Assembly: GCF_964204645.1 (NCBI RefSeq)
Contig: NC_134026.1
Coordinates: 29,654,650 to 29,718,649 of the forward strand
Source of the DNA: Tubulanus polymorphus
Taxonomy: Eukaryota; Nemertea; Palaeonemertea; Tubulaniformes; Tubulanidae
DNA: 64,000 nt
Direction of reading: 5' to 3'
Shown here: positions 16,532 through 28,919 of the stretch, one piece after another
Layout of the letters: every line of letters begins with the position of its first letter
Numbering within the stretch: position 1 is the stretch's first letter
Program-made: the position numbers and the translations under genes
The notes under the pieces: generated by a model
Seen by the model: the letters and a program-made list of their open reading frames with translations, nothing else
The model's database searches: none
What the model was told of the DNA's origin: nothing

Positions 16532-18960
16532 ATGTCTTTATCCGCAGTATTATTGAAGGCAATTCGATGCTCAAATCCTCTGGGAAGATGCATGTCGAGT
16601 GGTTCATGTGAGTATCTGTTTAAAATCTCATTTGTTATTTTTATATGATCGCTCAAAAATATAAACTGTTGAGCTCAAACTGTTTGTGACTTTTCATCAA
16701 TCAAATATAAATGCGCGTTTTATTAACAATGATATTTGGTTTTATAACATTTGTGTAGCTTTAACTCGATTTAACTGGAAAGATGCGTTGAATCTGGAGT
16801 CTCAGTTGACTGATGAAGAGAAGATGGTGCGAGATCAATTTCACACGTATTGTCAGGATAAATTAATGCCGAGAGTTTTAATGGCGAATAGAAATGAAGG
16901 TATCGTAAAGTCCTAATTATCGAGTACCTGAGACATAGTATCACCAAGAACCTTTCTTTTTAAATATTCCTCATTTTTATTTCAGTATTTCATCGAGAAA
17001 TAATCACAGAGATGGGAGAATTGGGCGTTTTAGGGCCGACTATTCAAGGCTATGGCTGTGCTGGTGTTTCATCAGTTGCTTATGGTTTAATTGCAAGAGA
17101 AGTTGAAAGGTAAAATAACTTAAAGTTAAGATTCACGGTTTATAGCAATGGAAATTTCTGGAATTGATGTTTATTAGATAACCTAGTTTTTAGAAAAGAC
17201 CTGGAATTGAAATTGCCATGATTATGTTTGGTTTTATTTATAGGATTGATAGTGGATATAGATCAGCTATGAGTGTTCAATCCTCACTAGTTATGCATCC
17301 TATTCATGCCTATGGTACGGATGCCCAACGGGATAAATATCTACCTAAATTAGGTAAGTTTGTGAGTCGCAAATATTTGAAATCTGAATCTAGTTAAAGA
17401 TCTGAAAATGTTGTTGAATTAGAAACTGGAATTGTTGTGTTTATATTTGTTTAGCTAAAGGAGAATTAGTCGGTTGTTTTGGTTTGACTGAACCTAATCA
17501 CGGTAGTGATCCAAGCGGAATGGAAACTAAAGCTGTTTATAATTCTTCCAATAAAACTTATAAACTCAATGGAACCAAATCCTGGTGAGTGAATATCATA
17601 ACTGTGATTTTCCATCCTTGTCAAATTGAATTCTAATTTTCATTCTGTCTTGTATTTCAGGATCACAAATTCGCCGATTGCCGATGTTTTTATCGTGTGG
17701 GCAAAATGTGACAAAGACGGGGGTAAAATTCGTGGATTTATTTTAGAGAAAGGAATGAAAGGATTGTCAGCGCCGGTAATCGAAGGCAAGTTCTCTCTAC
17801 GTGCCAGTATAACCGGGCAAATAGTGATGGAAGATGTTGAAATTCCCGAGGAAAATCTGCTGCCAAATGTTATCGGTTTAAAGGTAAAGATAATTTATAT
17901 TTATCGCTGAACTACAGTAAACCTCGCCTTACTCAGACAAACTGGGCCCTGCAAAATTGGTCCAAGGTCAGCAAAGTCCGAGTTCAGGATCAGAAAATAA
18001 GTTAGGAAGTCAAAAAAATTATTTCCTTTTTGTCTGAGTTAGTCTAAAGTACAAGTTGGGAAGTTAGCCATGTCCAAGTAAGGCCAGGTTTACTGTACTA
18101 GAAATCACTACCAGGAATGGAAATTGATGTTCATTATTCGGATATTTCAGGGTCCATTCGGTTGCTTGAATAATGCCCGGTATGGTATCGCCTGGGGAAC
18201 TCTAGGAGCTGCTGAATTCTGTTTAGATACTGCCAGACAGTACACACTAGACAGAATACAGTTTGGTAAACCATTGGCTAAAAACCAACTCATACAAAAG
18301 AAATTCGCCGATATGTTGACTGAAATATCTGTAGGTTTACAGTCGTGTTTACAAGTTGGAAGATTGAAGGATCAAGGAATGTAAGTTATCAACCACTTCT
18401 AAGAGAACTTAACAACCATTATTTACCAAGTCCTTTAATGCTGAAGACAACATGTCAAATATGATTTGGTAACATTTATTTAATGTAGCAACTTTACAAA
18501 CACAAGATAAGTTGTTAAAAACATATTGAAGATATTACATTACAAAGTCATTATGGCAGTGATAGCCGGCAAAATGTGTTTTGAAAAACATTTAATCATA
18601 TAGGTACTGATGACGAAGACATTGTTAATATTCACGATTGTTTTCATTTTCAGAGTTGCTCCTGAAATGATCTCGATGATAAAACGTAATTCTTGCGGTA
18701 AATCATTAGATATAGCTCGTTTATCTAGAGATATACTCGGTGGTAACGGTATTTCTGATGAGTATCATGTTATACGACATTGTATGAATTTAGAGGCGGT
18801 CAATACGTACGAAGGTAAGACTTTAGTTTCATATTCATAGTAAATTTAGTAGAAGAATCGACGTTAATGACTTTCTTTATAATTTTCAGGTACACATGAT
18901 GTCCACGCGTTGATACTAGGACGAGCGATTACTGGAATTCAGGCATTTACATCTGATTAA
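16532..18960 (+). CDS. GCDH: Glutaryl-CoA dehydrogenase, mitochondrial
   Basis: Nine exons: 16532-16607, 16759-16899, 16986-17109, 17244-17353, 17455-17584, 17661-17883, 18151-18380, 18654-18814 and 18890-18960. Phases close to 421 residues (human about 438). The FAD enzyme of the acyl-CoA dehydrogenase family oxidises and decarboxylates glutaryl-CoA to crotonyl-CoA in lysine, hydroxylysine and tryptophan breakdown in the mitochondrial matrix. The N-terminus ([20 protein letters not shown]) looks like a mitochondrial targeting peptide. Diagnostic stretches are [63 protein letters not shown], and [17 protein letters not shown]; the Glu of TYEG (residue 398) is the catalytic base. Intron 6 carries a 181-bp MITE. 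The gene shares a promoter region with FARSA and converges on the Kv gene. Confidence 0.97.
17915..18095. mobile_element. Tc1/mariner-type MITE in GCDH intron 6
   Basis: The element begins CAGTAAACCT and ends with the inverted copy AGGTTTACTG, flanked on both sides by TA. The terminal inverted repeats extend about 24 bp with a few mismatches (left CAGTAAACCTCGCCTTACTC, right complement CAGTAAACCTGGCCTTACTT). TA target duplication and CAGT termini are the Tc1/mariner signature. It has no coding capacity and lies clear of both splice sites. Confidence 0.75.
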
Positions 18961-19606
18961 ACTCAAAACAATTCGTATTCAGCTGTAGTTATTTTCATCT
19001 TCTCTAAATAATAGTTGGAAGTATTTTAGTTGCTGCTATATCCTCTGCTGAAATGACAATGTTTGTAAATTGATGTGGATTCTAATGGCTTACCTCTCAG
19101 AGGTAATTTTTGTGTCTGTTTAACTTCTGTTTGTGATCAACAACAAAAAATACATTCCTCCAATTCATAATTTACCGTAAGTTATCGATATTCTAAGATC
19201 TGATGTTTTAAATGTGCTATTATGTTAACTCACCGACTCCCAATATATTCGATCATGTTCTGATTTGATGCAATATCGGTATACATGTAAATAGTGGGAG
19301 ACATTCTGTAAACGTTTTATAGAAATGTAGCTCCATTGGTGGTGAAGTTGTGTGTAAATAAAATGATAATATTTATATTTTAGATATATTGTTGTTTGTT
19401 CATATTTGAACTGTAGTGTCAGTGTTAAAGGATGATTGCTTCTATCATGCAATATGATAATTTACTCATAGATAGAATGGAGTTATAGATTTTAGTAGAG
19501 ATCTGTAGGGATTCAGTGTCTCCTCTCAATGCCGCTACGAATGACGATAATTACTGTAATATTACACCAGGCGGCTGATACATTCTCACCGATTACTTGC
19601 AACTGG
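18961..19606. other. Convergent 3' flanks of GCDH and Kv gene
   Basis: No coding sequence is seen. The GCDH 3' UTR probably extends to a poly(A) signal AATAAA at 19357-19362, about 400 nt after its stop. I found no clear minus-strand signal for the Kv gene here. Confidence 0.5.
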
Positions 19607-21701
19607 TTAAACCCGTTCTTTATTACGGTCGTCATCTTGTCGGAGTTGTCCTTGCTGTGTTGGCTGATGTAAACCCATTGGACACAACGTATCTTTTGTA
19701 TCATTCATGACTTCTTTACAGGCTCGAGCGTAGCTATAATATACCGCAAAATTATTACTGATTATCGGTATGACTAAACCGCATAATAGGATACCGGTTA
19801 CAGCGCAAACTGAGCCGATCACATAGCCAGATTTACTGATCGGTAACATATCCCCGTATCCCACTGTCGTCATAGTAATTATTGACCACCAAAACGCTGA
19901 AAATATGTCCGGAAACGAGACCATATTGTCCAATTCAGCTTGGAATATCAGCAACGAAAATATAATCATTCCAATCACCAGGAATAGCAGTAAAGTGAAC
20001 AGTTCGCAAATGTTCTTTTTCATGACGATCATGAATATTTTCAGACTCTTGAAAATGTTCGATAATCTGAGAATTCGGAATACACGAAGAACGATGATGA
20101 AAACGAGGAAATTAACTGTATAGTAATACTCAGCTTCATCATCAGCAAGGGTTAATGATTTCACAGTGTTCATGATAATGATGTAAATCCAGTAAGATGA
20201 TGAAGCCAAGAGATCTAACCAATTTAGAACTGATTTCATGAACTGTAACTTCGCCGGTGACAAGAGTAACCGCATTAGAATATCAACTGATAAAACTAAA
20301 TTAATGACCACATCGAAATAAAACAACCATCTCAATGGTTTAGTCGTAGTAATCATCATTTTCTTAGGGTTTATCGGGTATGTGGGAATCAATGAAACAT
20401 TCGGTGGCGTCATGTACGGTATCGCGTTGTGAAAACCGAAATCGGCTTCCCGCGGTAGAGGATCGGTTCTACCTGCCGGGTGAAAGTAAACAGCCATTAT
20501 CAAAACTGATAACACAGCGAATATTCCAACACATATTGCGTAAATCTGAAACAGTAAACAAATATATAAGTAATTTTTTTTCATCATTGGAAAATGTTGG
20601 TGTTGACGATGAAGAATTACTCGAGGATTGAAGAGAAATGATGTTCCGGACCACTTGTTTCCGTAATAATCAACAAATTGGTTGTACAGATGTATGCCCT
20701 CCACCCATGAGAACTATGATTGAATTACTGCTAAAACTAATTAAGCCGAACTAATAAGTGAAGATCGCGAGGGATTCACACCTGGTGATGTTAAAGTACA
20801 CGATTGGATCGAAATGAATTTCGAGAAAGGCAATTTGAGCACAAAAACCCAGGATGAAGAAAGTACACAGTGAATTTAGTCTTTGGTTGATTCACCGCCC
20901 GTTATACTAGATAGATCTGACGCTTTGAAGATTTTATGTGTTTTTTCATAAATCTATGTGAAACTCGTAATATCAGAGAATGATGGGGGGCATTCGATAC
21001 CCATATGGCCACCACACCAGCGAGTGGGGCTCACTGGTCTCGTCACCAGAAATGACTGGCAGTAAGTAGACTTGTGGCGCAGAGACGCCGTCGGTTTGAT
21101 CAAGGGGTTACGATTTTGTCTTTTGGCTAATCATATCCTTTTTCATATTCCACTGTCTACGGGCCTGATTTCAGATACAAAAAGACGAATTGTTTTTTTT
21201 AAGGTATTTTTGATTTTATCTAAATCTTACCTTGGCAAGTGGAGAATAATCAGGATATTCCAGGGTTAACCATGCTCTTCTTAGAAATTTCTTGAAAGGT
21301 GTTAAATTCTCCATTCGATTTTCCTCATCCTGAAAATCCACGTGGAGTTCTGTTTGCAGATCTTTAACGGTTTCTCGAAACGAATCGTTTTCAATGAATT
21401 TTCGTCTGCAACAAGCCGGCATGAACCTCATCGGTATGGCCCAATATTTCAACTCCAATTCAAATCTCTCGACACAAGCACATGCGGGCACATGTAGTTC
21501 ACCGGTCCTGTAACTGTCTAGAATTACTTCAAAGTAAACCGCGGACCGATCGAAATAGAAAGTATTCGTAGCCAGATCATAGTTTTGATCATCTCGCCTT
21601 AGTTCAGACAAACGAGTATTTGAAATAGTTCTCAACGTCGAAAAACAAGTTGTAAAAGATCTCCCTCCAATATTCAGGTGAATAATGTCTTTCGGCCACA
21701 T
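19607..21701 (-). CDS. Voltage-gated K+ channel alpha subunit, divergent Kv2-4 class
   Basis: Two exons, complement(19607..20545, 21231..21701), join in phase 0 to encode 469 residues. Exon 1 carries the T1/BTB tetramerisation domain, opening DIIHLNIGGRSF and including TFYFDRSAVYFEVIL. It contains the exact HX5CX20CC zinc motif (H70, C76, C97, C98) that marks the Shab/Shaw/Shal classes and is absent from Shaker. Exon 2 carries S1 (about 158-178), S2 (229-250), S3 (266-284), S4 (299-327), S5 (338-358), the pore with TMTTVGYGD (filter 384-389) and S6. It should form a tetrameric plasma-membrane K+ channel. Oddities: S4 keeps only the inner positive charges, S2 reads SVD where Kv channels have SFE, and the S6 PVP hinge is VIPI. 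An in-frame stop precedes the chosen ATG with no other ATG between. Subfamily is not assignable by eye. Confidence 0.93.
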
Positions 21702-23176
21702 GTCCTCAAATACAGAATCCGTATATTTTTCATAAAATTGGTTTTAAAGCAACGTTTGCCTTGTTAGTGTTTGCCTTGTAGTGATGTTATTCTTTCCAGC
21801 TACAGCTTGGTTAACGTGATGTCTAATCTTTGTAGAACCATAACTCGAAACTCCTCCAATTTAGTGGAAAATTCATCAAAATGTGTATGGTCGCTGCGGT
21901 GGATTCCTGGGATATGAGTTAAAGGGAGATTGATGCTGGCTATTCTGAGAGATCACAGGCAACATATCTCTCTGATAACTCCGCCAAGTAAAAACGGCGC
22001 TACAGAAGCGCTGCTGATAGCACCATTCTATATATCAACTGATCATTAGATTACGAACCATTAGTTTTGGCCATTTCCATTGATATGTAATATTCAAACA
22101 GTTATAAAAGCGCGTTTATTTACTTAATATCGAAAACATTAATGGGCGATAATAATGGCAATGTGGCGGACTCGAGGGATCTGGATGACGTGCGCTGAAA
22201 TTGGAGAAATTCAACGGGGATTCGAATGTATGGACTGTGCATCTGATTAGTATTCTCAATATTCTACTGTCTCTGGATGATTGATAATAAAATCAACCAT
22301 GTCACACATCTACGATAGTTGAATTGCTGGCGGCGGAAAGAACAGTCTGGACCCGACTGATTTTCTAGGGTATCAGAGATCATTGATTAAAATAACAACA
22401 ACAAACATCGATCCTCTCTCATATCAGGGAGGCACAAATCACGGCCTTAACAAATTCTGTTCCGAAAAGTAGCACTTAGTAGACTTGCTTCAAACCGTGA
22501 TATGAAACCAGAAACACCGACAAGAAATATAAGAACACACACGATCGAGTTTAAATATCTGAAATATATTGAAATCACAAAACCAACGAGTAAGAGGACA
22601 TTGCTAAAATGCTAATTACTACCACGACGAGACCGTCCATGCCAGTGTTTAATGGCAATTAATATGTTGTATTATTACATAGAGCGCACCATATTACTGA
22701 TCCTTTAATTATATACAATTATATATACAAATCTATATTATATTCTGTTGACATAAAGATTGACAACCCCCTTTCCACGAGTTGACCAGAAATGTAAAGA
22801 ATAATATTATTTTGAATGCAAACTTTAAGAGGTGGTTAGAAAAAGTTAAAGAAGATTAATCTACGTACACAATAAGGAGAAATTCAGTCACGACAGACAA
22901 TGATTTATTAATTACTAAATATAAAGACAATATTCACCTTCTACATCAAGATGATAACATAATATTATTGAAATCAGTTAACAAAGAAATACAAACAATT
23001 CTACAGCAACTCGACCTGAATTAGATCGACAATTGACTCGTTATGAGCATTGGTCTTCACGAGGGGGAAAGTCCGAAATTAGTGATGAAAATATAATATT
23101 TGAGTAATAAATGACACACAGGTAGGTTTACATGTACATATATCACAGAGTTTTAGTCATAATTACAGCGACACAT
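21702..23176. other. Intergenic, Kv 5' flank to BSDC1 3' flank
   Basis: I see no coding exon in this 1.5 kb. The Kv promoter should lie near 21702-22100. The BSDC1 3' UTR probably occupies the right end, with a minus-strand AATAAA at 22904-22909, about 270 nt after its stop. Confidence 0.5.
22904..22909 (-). terminator. Candidate BSDC1 poly(A) signal
   Basis: Minus-strand AATAAA about 270 nt after the BSDC1 stop codon. It is the first clear canonical hexamer on that side. Confidence 0.3.
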
Positions 23177-26068
23177 TTACTCCCAATTTTCCCAATCATC
23201 GTCCTAAAAATAGATCAAACCAGAAATTATTTCATTATCAGCTGAAATAACTTACAGGTTAATGTATGGTTTATATTTACTTACTGCTAAATCCACATTT
23301 CCGTCGATTGAAACATTTTTCGCGAGTTCCTGAGCTAATTTCAAATCTTCCTCAGTAATTTCCAAATCGAAATCTTTCTCCCAGTCATCTTCCAGACTAT
23401 CTGTAAGACATGCAGATAGAATGCGATTAGTTTTATGTAGATTTCCAGTAGGTAAATCTGACCGGATTTCACATTACCTTTCCCATTGCTGCTAGCTTCA
23501 CTACTGCTGATAGTAGGAGTAATAGAACCCATTCCGACTACAATCATATCTCCTTTTTCTTTAGTTTTCATATCAGTTTCACAGGCATCAACATCGCTTT
23601 TCGTTTCAATGACATCAGTGATTTGTTCTGGCTTTTCAGCAACTACTTCTGGTTCACTAACGGATGAATCTATGATCTTCCCATGAATGTTATTAGGATC
23701 AGATAAAGCATTACCTGCTTCTCCACTTTGAGCAATATTGTTCTTTTCTATAACGCATGTTTGTCCATCCGCAATATTAGATATGTTCTGAGCTGTAGCA
23801 TCAGCATTTTGCACGTTCTCAATTTCGTTAATGTCTGAGGATTTTACAATAGTCTCATACACGATAGGGTCTCGTAAAACGGGATCAGATGTTTCGTTAT
23901 TTTTCTCCGATATCTGCTTCTGAAATGGCGTCGATTCTTCATTCGAAAGTTTCTTAACAACTTCAGTTTCATCTTCAGAATCTAATGAATAAATGAATGG
24001 AGTTTCGATCAAGTAATATTGTTAAACGTGAAGACTTGTGTAGTATTTTTCAGGTTAACTGATTCTATTGAGATTATGAGCCTTCGATACTAGCGCATGG
24101 TAGCTTTATCAGGTAAATGAGTTTTTCTAAATTGGCTTTACGCTACTATGAACTCCTCGCAAAAGCTCGTAATCTCAGTCTTCAAGTTTATTGATTCAAG
24201 GTCCCTACAGATGGGTAATTCCTGGATATAAGGAGTTTTCAAGGCGTTCGAAAGGAGAAAATTTGTACAACTACAAACATTTCTAATAGCCTATTTTTCT
24301 CAAAATTAAAGGAATTTTGGGCATTTTGCTCAAATAAAAGGAGTTTCAAGCACCTTTAAAAGCATTTTCAGTTAAGTAGGAGTTTCGAAGAAATCAAGTA
24401 GTCGTTAAGGACCTGGTGATTTGACACCAGGTTTAACACGGCTCCTCTACAATTCTTCTTCGTGTCAAGCACAATATTTACCATTTCCCCAGTCGACATC
24501 TTCATGAATACTTCCAGCGATATCATTAGCTCGTTTCTTAAGATCAGCGCGCCTCGCTTCATCCTGTTCCAGTTGATGAATCCGATAGAAATATCTCTGC
24601 CAGAATACTGCATGAGATATCACTGACGGAACCTACATTATAAAATATCGATTTAGAAGTAGAAATTTGCAAATAAACGCTAGAATGTTTGAGCCACAAT
24701 GTAAGAACTGAATTGTTTTAAACTACGCTAAGACATCTACCTTTTCATTATGGTTTTCACACTCTTCAATATTGAAATTGAAAATTCAAAATATCTTTTC
24801 ATCATTTGGTATTGAATGGATGCGTTGATTTAATGCTACTAACCATTTGTGTGTATAAAGTACGGACTTCTATTTTTGAAACCAGTAACTCTGATATGAT
24901 TCCCTTCTTTTCATCCAAATTAAAATCATTCAACCATTCATGAAACTGTTCTGGTGGACCACTCGGTTCTTGACAGTACGTCTCTGGATCTACTTGTATG
25001 GAATGAAGTCTAGCCTGTTGTTAGAAAGTAACAAATACCGGTATAAGAATAAGTTCAGGTTGCCAAACTGCACAATATCATACTTACAACAATAGATCAT
25101 ATACCTTTGCTTTGTCAAATATAGGGGTTGGGTCTCCTTTATTTGTGTAAACTAGAAGCTGTTCATCTTCATCATCGGGTTCAATCACTAAAGCTTTAGA
25201 TATTCCATTCAAAAATGAAGTCAAACCAGCTTTTACTTTATTTGTTGCAGCTGATGTCGTTTCTTGCTACGAGAGTAAAAATACTAATAATTGATTTATC
25301 GAATAGCTGTTAGATAAAAAAAATCACTTTTAAACAAACAATTGTTTAAGTAACAGAAAGCAATGCTGGTATTTTGTGCCTTTCAGTTTCAAAGACATCG
25401 AGATTTAATCGTTAACATCATGAAAGTTCTCAAGATACCAAACATAAGGTATATCACCAAAAAAGAAAATGACTTAGGCCTATAAGGTGAAAAAATAGAA
25501 ATGTTTAATTCAAATCATATGATGGTTGGTTTCGTACAATCCTATAGTTAACTTTTACTGGTATTTAAACTTACATTTAGTTTGTCTTTAATAGATTCAC
25601 TGGTGCCTTTGACGACTTTCTTCGTTTCCACTTGCATTGTCTGAGAAAACTCACTGAGATCTTTGGAAACTAAATCATACGCAGAAACTGACTGTAAAAA
25701 AAAACAGCAACAACAAAATTGACAGTGAGTGAAACTTTACAGGTAGTTAATACAAACTGAAATGACCTACTCGGTATCATTCACTGATCATAAATCACTG
25801 ATGTAATGGTGCTTTGTTGATGAATATGGTGAATAAAAAGGTGATGATGATGATGATGATGACATCAAATAAACTGAATTGGATTATGTAAATTCGTTAC
25901 CTTGTCTTTAACAGTCTGTAGCCAGTCTCCCCACCAGTTCCCACATGCTCCTCCTCCAGCTGCTCCTTCGCTACTACAAAATACAACAATCAAAACCTCC
26001 ATAATTAGCATTCCCTGTAAAAATCCCCGATCAATTACTGAAGACGATTTAATTTACCTTTCAGCCAT
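23177..26068 (-). CDS. BSDC1: BSD domain-containing protein 1
   Basis: Nine exons, complement of 26058-26068, 25901-25973, 25575-25691, 25105-25266, 24844-25014, 24482-24632, 23478-23981, 23285-23400 and 23177-23203. All phases close, giving 443 residues (human 430). Exon 1 is only 11 bp (ATG GCT GAA AG), so the start is easily missed. The N-terminus has NWWGDWLQTVKDKS and an amphipathic helix region (SAYDLVSKDLSEFSQTMQV). The BSD domain lies at about 140-200, with the conserved aromatic pair in VFWQRYFYRIHQLEQDEA. A long acidic Ser/Thr-rich linker follows, then the family's C-terminal signature DDWEKDFDLEITEEDLKLA and the terminus DDDWENWE. The molecular role of BSDC1 is poorly known. It is head-to-head with FBXO4, 318 bp between start codons. 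Confidence 0.95.
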
Positions 26069-26386
26069 TTTTGTTGGTATTTCCCAGTATGACGTCACAA
26101 TGCATCCATAGTTTTAGGAAATCGCGTTGGTGGCGCGGCGAGAGCTGTCAAATCACGGAGGCCACGCGTGTTTGTTTACTTTTAAGCAAGGTGATTGTTT
26201 ACATTGATATCCAATCAGCGCGTCCGAATTGTATTATCTGACACGGAAGTTCCAGGTTGGAGAAACCATGTAAGCAATTAAAAGTCATCAACGTTGACGT
26301 AAATTGAGTCACCAGTTCTAGATATAAGCGGTCAGATCCTGTTACAATGTTCATTTGGAGTTTTGTTTGCATAAACGACAAGGAAA
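26069..26386. promoter_or_regulatory. Bidirectional BSDC1/FBXO4 promoter with CRE
   Basis: 318 bp separate the divergent ATGs of BSDC1 and FBXO4. A perfect palindromic cAMP response element, TGACGTCA, lies at 26090-26097, 22 bp upstream of the BSDC1 start codon. A GC-rich patch lies around 26125-26175. CREB/ATF binding near transcription starts is common in housekeeping promoters. Control of both genes is inferred from the spacing. Confidence 0.6.
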
Positions 26387-28489
26387 ATGTCCGTAGAATT
26401 GGAAACAGTGACTGTGTTGAAATCGTTACCTGACATAAGGATTAACGTAGCTGAGGAAAATGAAATTTCCTCGTTAACTCGGGGTTTCCCAAAAACAGGA
26501 TATTATCCAAACTGTGGAACAGTAAATTGTCACAATACGAACTGGTCTTCGTCACCAGTATGTCAGTCTAATTGTGCCTCGATGCATGATTCAACCGACA
26601 ATTTTCTAGTGAAGTATACTGTAACGTCTGGAGTTGATGAACACGAAGATGAAATCAGCATCAGTCGATTGGGAATTCATCAATCTAAGGATCAGGAACT
26701 TCCAGCAGGAAACATAACACGAAATACAAACAAAATGTGTTCATCGTCAGATATTTATTTACATGATGTTCATATTACAAGTTTACCAGTAAGTATAAAA
26801 TCTACCATTTCTTCTCTTATACAAATGGTTTTGCATTTCATGCAAATAGTAGATTTTCAATGCATCCAAGTTGCGATCATTTCAATGTATCAATATTTCG
26901 AATGACTTTAAATCAGATACAGTACCGTTAATTAATCTTCATCTCATATCTAATTAAAGTATCTTTCGTGAATTCACGATCAAAGGTGGACTCTCTTTAC
27001 AGTCCACGATTCAATGGACCCCGAGGAATAAGTTACACGATTACATTCAGAAACGATCATATGAAATATAACCAATATTGAAAATTTAAACACGATGATT
27101 TCATTCGTAGAGAGAGGTTATGTTACACGTTCTACGATACTTAAACGGAAGAGATTTATGCGTCGCATCAGCTGTATGTAAACAGTGGTTCGATTGTAGT
27201 AATGATGAATGGCTGTGGCAAATGAAACTGAAAAATGATATGTACCACTGGAAAATCATTAACCATCGAACTAATCCAAATATGTATTGGGAATGCGCTT
27301 CTGACTGGACCAGTAAAGAAATGTAAGGCTCACACTGTACCGTACTCAGTTCATGAAAAACGCTAAGCTTAAAACTGTTAAATTTGAATTGTTGTCCTAA
27401 TGAAAACTTAACCTGTTATTGCAATTAAAAATCAAGATTCTTACATTTCTTACAAAGATCATCGCTATTTTCTCACGTATTAATTCCCCTCCAGATATTT
27501 GAGATGTTGTCCAGATACAAATCAACAACGTGGTCATCACCAAGAAGTCGTCGGGTTCATGAATCTAACTTCGTTTATCCGATCATTTTTACCGAAAACA
27601 CCACCGAGAATCGCAATGTTCGGACCCGGATTGGAATCGAAAACGAGCGTCATAGCCGCTAAAATAATGCGAGACCAGGGAGAGCACTTTTTAACAACGG
27701 GTCTCGTGCCAGGCATAGCAGGTATAGCTATATATTTACAACTGTATCAATGATTGATCTATCCAGAATATCGTGAATCTGTAATCAATAAATGACATGT
27801 TATTTCAGGTGTCGGATCCGGTGTATCGTTCAAACTGAGGAATAAACTAGATTTTCAACTATCTCTACTTTATTCAATGACTAAAAAACAAAGAGAAAAC
27901 TTGACGATTTACGGCGATAGAATCAAACATAATCACATGTTAAAACGTAATGAGGCGAGTGGTGACGATTATAAAAGTCAATTGGAGTTGAATACATCTA
28001 TACAAGATTTGTGCCGTTTGGTGGCTGGATTCATTTTTGTTATAAATGTCGAAACTCAGTCAGCGGATGATCGTAAGTATAGAAATCACCTGAAGTAATC
28101 GCTTAACTCATTGAAATGCTCTCTGGTTATGATTGATGATTGTTTCTGTAGTAAGTGTAGCTCATCACGAGTTGTTCGCTATGGTTAATGAACGTTGGTC
28201 GCTGCAGAAAAAACCGCTTCTAATATTAGCGTGTGTTCGTGAAGCCGATGATAAAGCAATACCTGTGATTGATGTTGTTAAACATCTGAAACTCGGTAAA
28301 CTGAGGAGGCCCTGGCAGGTGACTAATTTCGCAATCAAGCCGTTTCCGAAGATGAAATCTACTAAATGTAATAATTCAACTAAAATAATTCTTTCATTCT
28401 CTTTGCAGATTATGAATTGTTCGTTAGACAAACTGGAAGAAATCTGTGATGGATTTCAGTGGGTTATTGAACGATGTCACCAACCATGA
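26387..28489 (+). CDS. FBXO4: F-box only protein 4
   Basis: Six exons: 26387-26788, 27111-27322, 27495-27721, 27809-28072, 28152-28318 and 28409-28489. Phases close to 450 residues (human about 387). It is an SCF ubiquitin-ligase substrate receptor; vertebrate FBXO4 targets TRF1 and, in some reports, cyclin D1. The F-box spans the first intron: SLP at the end of exon 1 joins REVMLHVLRYLNGRDLCVA, then SAVCKQWFDCSNDEWLW. The C-terminal half is the small-GTPase-like fold used for substrate binding, with PPRIAMFGPGLESKTSVI, GVGSGVSFKLRNKLDFQL, CRLVAGFIFVINVETQ, KKPLLILACVREADDKAIPV and a final amphipathic helix. The first 130 residues look disordered, are Ser/Thr/Asn-rich and account for the extra length. 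It is divergent from BSDC1 and convergent with GTF2F1. Confidence 0.93.
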
Positions 28490-28919
28490 AAACTTTCATA
28501 AATACTCTTATCATATTCTTTCAATGATTTGTAAATTATTGTTTCTATAAACTTGTTATATTCTATAATATCCGTTGTGATATCAAAATAGATTCTGAAT
28601 CGGGAAAATATGAGGGTTTTAATTATGTTTTGAGGATTCGAATACAATTAATGACAGTATTAAACCGCTCGACAGAATGGATATAAAAACCACTTTATCG
28701 CATACGAGACACATATATAAAATGCATTGTTCACTCATAGAGATCTAGAGACACATGATTCACAGTATTATCAATAATTCCTGTTTCTATCACAAATACA
28801 CCAATAACTGATTCGCGTGATATTTTGAATGGCAGCAGTTTGAAACTTTATTCTCGGTATCAAAGCACCAGTACTGCGATAAAGAATGAAATCAAACCTA
28901 ATTTTGCTCGGCTCAATTT
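28490..28919. other. Convergent 3' flanks of FBXO4 and GTF2F1
   Basis: 430 bp hold both 3' UTRs. A minus-strand poly(A) signal for GTF2F1 is at 28847-28852, 68 nt after its stop. No canonical FBXO4 hexamer was found, so the two transcripts may overlap. Confidence 0.5.
28847..28852 (-). terminator. Candidate GTF2F1 poly(A) signal
   Basis: Minus-strand AATAAA 68 nt after the GTF2F1 stop codon. Confidence 0.45.
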
